A stretch of 64,000 bases of DNA. Source: Streptomyces anulatus (lineage in GTDB: Bacteria; Actinomycetota; Actinomycetes; Streptomycetales; Streptomycetaceae). The notes beneath the pieces were generated by a model that was given only the letters and a program-made list of their open reading frames with translations, did not search any database and was not told the DNA's origin. The stretch spans positions 1 through 64,000 of the forward strand of contig NZ_BMVK01000010.1 in assembly GCF_014650675.1 (NCBI RefSeq), given 5' to 3'. The position numbers were made by a program, and so were the translations under genes. Positions 29,801-35,800 of this stretch are shown in pieces (within the stretch, counting starts at the first letter, position 1; each line of letters opens with the position of its first letter).

Positions 29801-32800
29801 GCCCGTACCTCCTACGTCCTCGACCTGCGGGGCCCCAGCCTGACGATCGACACCATGTGCTCGTCCTCGCTCACGGCGATCCACGAAGCCTGCGAGCACC
29901 TGCGCCGGGGCTCCTGCGAGCTGGCTGTCGCCGGTGGCGTGAACCTGTACCTGCACCCGTCCGACTACGTTGAACTCTGCCGTTCCGGCATGCTGTCCTC
30001 GCAGTCGCGGGTGCGGAGTTTCGGCAGGGGCGCCGATGGGTTCGTCCCCGGTGAGGGCGTCGGCGCGGTGCTGCTGAAGCCGCTGGCGCGCGCGCTCGCG
30101 GACGGGGACCGGGTGCTCGCCGTGATCCGGGGGACGAGCATCAACCACGGGGGCCGGTCCAACGGCTACACGGTGCCCAGCCCGGCCGCCCAGGCGGAAC
30201 TGATCGGCGAAGCGCTGACCCGGGCCGGGATCTCGGCGCGCGAGGTCGGCTACGTCGAGGCGCACGGCACCGGCACCGAACTCGGCGATCCGATCGAGGT
30301 GAAGGGGCTCTCGCTGGCCTTCGAGAAGTTCACCGGGGACCGCCAGTTCTGCGCGATCGGCTCCGTGAAGTCGGTGATCGGGCACCTGGAGGCCGCCGCG
30401 GGCATCGCCGGTGTCACCAAGGCCGTGCTCCAGCTCCGGCACCGCACCCTCGTCCCGAGCCTGCACGCCGAGGAACCGAACCCCGGCATCAGGTTCGAGG
30501 AGACGCCGTTCCGGCTCCAGCGGACCCTCGCGCCCTGGGAGTCCCCACGGCCACGCGTCACGGCGGTCTCGTCCTTCGGGGCCGGCGGCTCGAACGCGCA
30601 CGTGATCATCGAGGAGTACGTGTCCGACGCCCCCGTCGACCGGTCCGCCGACGACGGCGAGCAGCTCGTCGTGCTGTCGGCACGGACCTCCAAGGGGCTG
30701 CGGCACTCCGCCGCGCGCCTGGCGGCGTTCCTCGAACGGGAGGAGGCGCACGGGCGGACGGTCCGCCTGGCGGACCTCGCGTTCACCCTGCGGTCCGGAC
30801 GCGAGGCGATGAAGGAGCGCCTGGCGGTGACAGTGTTCTCGGTGCCGGAACTCCGTCGGGCGCTGGGCACGTTCGCGGAGACGGGCGACGGGACGGCGGT
30901 CCCGGGCCTGCACCGGGGCAGCACCGGGCAGGACCGGGGCGCGGCCGCCGGGATCTGGGCCGACGACGACCTCCGGGAACTGCTTGCCGAACGGTGGGGC
31001 CGCGAGGGCAAGTACGGCAAACTGGCCGCCCTCTGGGCGGACGGGATGGACCTGGACTGGCGGGCACTGCCCGGGGCGGTGCCGCCGCCCCGCCGGATCT
31101 CCCTGCCGACCTACCCGTTCGCGAGGGACCGGTTCTGGATCGGGGACCTGGAACCTGCCGGGCAGGCGACCGACACCGGTGCCCGCGCCGATGCCGACAC
31201 CGGTCCCGGTGCCCGTACGGTCGCGGTCACCGGCACACCGGCCGGCGCCCCCGACGCCGTCACGCCGCACACCGCGCCCGGAGACCCGGCGGCCGTCGAG
31301 CCGCGCACCGCGGAGGAGCCCCGGGACCCGGCCGGCACCGCCCCCGGCGAACGGCTCGCGCGGCTGGTGCGCGCGAAGATCGCCGACGTCCTGGTCATGA
31401 CGCAGGACGAGATCGAGGGCGGGCTCGCGTTCGCCGACTACGGCCTCGACTCCATCCTCGCCGTCCGTCTCGTCCATGTGCTCAACGAGGAGCTGGGAAC
31501 CGACCTCTCGACCGATGTCGTCTTCGACCACAGCTCCGCCGACCGCCTCGCCGCGCACCTGCTCGCGGAGTACGGGCCCTCGGCGGCCCCCGCACCCGTC
31601 CCCCCGCCCCCCGCGCCCCCGGCCCACGGCCCCGCCCCGACGCGCCGCGGCATCACCGCCCCCCGCCCGGCAACCGCCGACGGCTCCGTTCCCGCCGGAC
31701 CGCCGACCGGCCCTGAACCGATCGCCGTCATCGGGATGAGCGGGCGCTTCGCCGGTTCCGACACCCTCGACGCGCTGTGGACCCATCTGGCGAACGGCGA
31801 CGACCTCATCACCGAAGCGACCCGCTGGGACCTCCCGGCCACCGGACCCGACGGGTCCGCGCGCTGCACGCAGGGGGGATTCCTCGACGGCATCGACCGG
31901 TTCGACCCGCTCTTCTTCGGAATCTCGGGCGTCGAGGCCGCCGTCATGGACCCCCAGCAGCGGCTGCTCCTGGAAGAGGCGTGGAAGGCCCTGGAGGACG
32001 CGGGCCACGCCGGACGGCACCTCAGCGGGTCCCGCTGCGGGGTGTACGCGGGCTGCTGGAACGGCGACTACCACGAGCTGGTCGGGGAGAACAGCCCGGC
32101 CCAGGCCTTCTGGGGGAACATGGCATCCCTGATCCCGGCCCGCATCTCCTACGTACTCGACCTGAAGGGTCCCGCGCTGGCGGTCGACACGGCGTGCTCC
32201 AGTTCGCTCGTCGCGATCGACCTCGCCTGCCGGGGGCTCCGGTCGGGCGAGACGGACATGGCACTGGCGGGCGGTGTCTTCGTCCAGACGACCCCCCGCC
32301 TCTACGAGCTGGCCGGGCGGGCCGGGATGCTCTCGCCGACGGGCCGCTGCCACACCTTCGACCACCGCGCAGACGGCTTCGTCCCCGGCGAGGGTGTCGG
32401 CGTCCTCGTGCTCAAGCGGCTCCGCGACGCGATCGCCGACGGGGACCATGTCCACGGCGTCATCCGCGCCACGGGCAGCAACCACGACGGTGCGACCAAC
32501 GGCATCACCGCGCCCAGCTCCGTCTCGCAGGAGGCCCTGCTCCGCGAGGTCCACGCGTCCTGCGGCATCGACGCCGGGTCCATCCAGCTCCTGGAGGCGC
32601 ACGGAACCGGCACCCCGCTCGGGGACCCCATCGAGTTCTCGGCGCTCAGCAGGGTGTTCCGGGCCGGCACGGAGAGGACCGGCTTCTGCGCACTGGGCTC
32701 CGTCAAGTCGAGCCTCGGGCACACCCAGTTCGCCGCAGGCATCGCGGGGGTCTTCAAGATCCTCCTCGCGATGAGGCACCGGCAGATCCCGGCCTCGCCG

Positions 32801-35800
32801 CACTTCGAGAAGCCCAACGGCGCCATCGACCTCGACACCAGCCCCTTCTACCTGAGCACGCGCCACCACGCGTGGGAGCCTCCGTCCGACGGCGGGCCGC
32901 GCCGGGGCGCCGTCAGCTCCTTCGGGGCCAGCGGCACCAACGCCCACCTCGTCATCGAGGAGGCACCGGACACCACGCGGACCCGCCCCCGTACCCCCGG
33001 GCCCGTGCGGCTGGTCGTCCTCTCGGCGCACTCGCGGGAGCAACTGGCCGAACAGGTCTCCCGGTTGGCCGAACACATCCGCCACGGGGACGCCCCGGAC
33101 CTCGGCGACCTCGCGTACACGCTCACGGTCGGAAGGGACCGCTTCCCCCACCGGTTCGCCTGCGTGGCGCGGGACCGCGCCGAGCTGCTGAGGATCCTCG
33201 ACGCGGGGCTCGACGGAACGGAGGCGTTCACCGGCCGGGCGGCGCCGGAGGGCGATGGCCGGCCGGGCGCGGACCCGAGCCGGGGCGAAGCGTGCCTGGA
33301 GCGCCGCGCGCGATGCGCCGCCGCCGCGACGGAAGCGGAGAAGCACGGCGCGCGGCCCGCCGACGTCCGGGCGGGCGCGCCCCGGGCCGGTGCCGAGCAC
33401 CGCGGCGCGGATGTCGGCACGTACCGCGCGGACACCGACGCCTGCCGTGCGGACCTCACCGTCCTCGCCGATTGCTTCGTCCGGGGCGCCGCCCTCGACT
33501 ACGGTGCGCTCTTCCCGGCCGGATCCCACCGGCGGGTCCCTCTGCCCACCTACCCGTTCGCCCGCGAGAGCCACTGGGCCGGCCCGCCGCCCCCCGCGCC
33601 GCGGCCCGTCCCCGGCACCCCCGGGAAACGCCCGGCGGCGGGCCACCCGCTGATCCACCGGACGTCGGAGGCACCGGACTCTCCCGGCGCACTGCGCGCC
33701 TCCGCGGTGTTCACGGACGCCGATCCCGTCCTGCGCGACCACACGGTGCGCGGACAGCACGTCCTTCCCGGCGTCGTCCACCTCGAACTGGCGCGGGAGA
33801 CCGCTGTCCGGCTCTGGGGCGCGGACGCGACGGCCCCCCTGCTGATGCGCGACATCACCTGGGTACGGCCGGCCACCGCCGGAGACGGAGGGCCCCTGGA
33901 CATCGACGTCCTGGTGAAGCCCGGCGAAGACGACCGGCTCACCTTCGAGATCACCACGCGTGCGGACCGGGGCACCGGCCCCACCGTCCTCTCCACCGGA
34001 CAGGTGTCCCGCACCGGTACGACCCGTCCCGGCCGCGTCGACCTCACGTCACTCCGCGCGACCTGCACGACGACCGTGTCCGCGACGCGCGTCCGCGAGG
34101 CGCTCGCGTCGATGGGCATCGTCCACGGGCCGTCGCTCCGGGCCGTCCGCGAGGCGTACGTCGACACCGGCACCGGCACCGTCCTCGCCGAGCTGGAACT
34201 CCCGGCCGGCGCGGACCCCGCCGACAGCGGCGCCGTTCTTCCCCCGGCGCTGCTGGACTCCGCCATCCAGGCGTCCATCGCGCTGCACCTCGGCGACGGA
34301 CCGGCCGACCTGGAGACCGCGGTGCCCTTCGCGCTCGACCGGTTCGAACTCCTCGCCCCGTGCCCGTCCTCGGCGCGGGCCGTCGTCCGCGTCGCCGAGG
34401 GGACCGGACCCGCGACCGCGCTGAGCCGGCTCGACGTGGACATCACCGACGTCCACGGCCGGGTCTGCGTACGGATGACCGGCTACACCTCGCGCCGCCT
34501 CAAGCAGCCGGTGCCCTCCCTGTTCGCACCCGTGTGGGAATCCGTGGCCGCGTACACCCCGGACGGACACGCCCCGGACCTCGCGGACCACGTGCTCGTG
34601 GTGGGAGGCACGGCCGAACAGCGGGCCGCGCTCGTCGGCCGGCACCCGGGCGCCACCCCGTGGGACCTCGCCCCCGGCACGACGACCGAGGAGATCGCGG
34701 CCCGGCTCCGGTCCGCGGGTCCGGTCGGACACCTCGTCTGGATCGCGCCCGGTCCCGGGCCGGACGACGGGCCGGCCCTCCTGCCGACCGACACCGCCGG
34801 CTTCGGCGCGGCTCAGGAGGACGGTGTGGTCGCGGCCTTCCGCACGGCCAAGGCCCTCGTCCGCACCGGACACGACGCACGCCCGCTCCGCATCACCCTG
34901 GTCACCCGGCGCGCCCTCGCCACGTACGACGACGAGCCGACCGCACCCGCCCACGCCGGGCTGCACGGCTTCTTCGGGTCGCTCGCACAGGAGTACGCGA
35001 ACTGGTCCGTCCGCCGGGCCGACCTCGACACCGCCGAGCTGCCCGACGACCTCCTGGCGCCCCCCGGCCGTACCGGCGACGACCCCCTGGCGCACCGCGC
35101 GGGCCAGTGGCTGGCGCGCCGCTGGGCGCCGAACGAGCCCGGCGACACACAGCCCGTCCCGTACCGGCAGGGCGGCGTCTACGTCGTGATCGGCGGCGCG
35201 GGCGGACTCGGCACCCAGTGGACCCGGCATGTCGTACGGAACCACGACGCCCACGTGATCTGGATCGGCCGGCGACCGCGGGACGCGTCGATCGACGCAC
35301 GGCTGGCCGAGGCCGGCGGCCGGGTGAGCTATCTGTCGGCCGATGCCGCCGACCCCGCGTCACTGCGCCTCGCCCACAAGGAGGTCAAGCGCCGCCACCC
35401 GCGCATCCACGGCATCGTCCAGGCGGCGCTCGACCTGCGGGACCAGAGCCTGGCGCGGATGGACGAGGCGACCCTGCGGGCGAGCCTCGCCGCGAAGGTC
35501 GACGTCGGGGTGGCCATGGCAGAGGTCTTCGCGGACGAGGCGCTGGACTTCGCCCTGTTCTTCTCGTCCGTCCAGTCGTTCACGACGGCGGCGGGCCAGA
35601 GCAACTACGCGGCGGGCTGCACCTTCGGCGACGCCTACGCCCATTTCCTCGACCGGCACTGGCCGTGCCCGGTCAAGGTGATGAACTGGGGATGGTGGGG
35701 GAGCGTCGGCAGTGCCTCGACCGAGCGGCACAAGGAACACATGGCGCGCTGGGGCCTCCTCTCGATCGAGGCGCCGGAGGCGATGGACGCCCTCGACACC

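Noticed and set aside
17693-33781. Very long open frames antisense to the PKS (up to about 1980 codons)
   Set aside because: They lie opposite a gene with complete KS, DH, KR, MT, ACP and TE motifs, and their translations are Arg/Gly/Val-rich with no domain. They result from the codon bias of the PKS.
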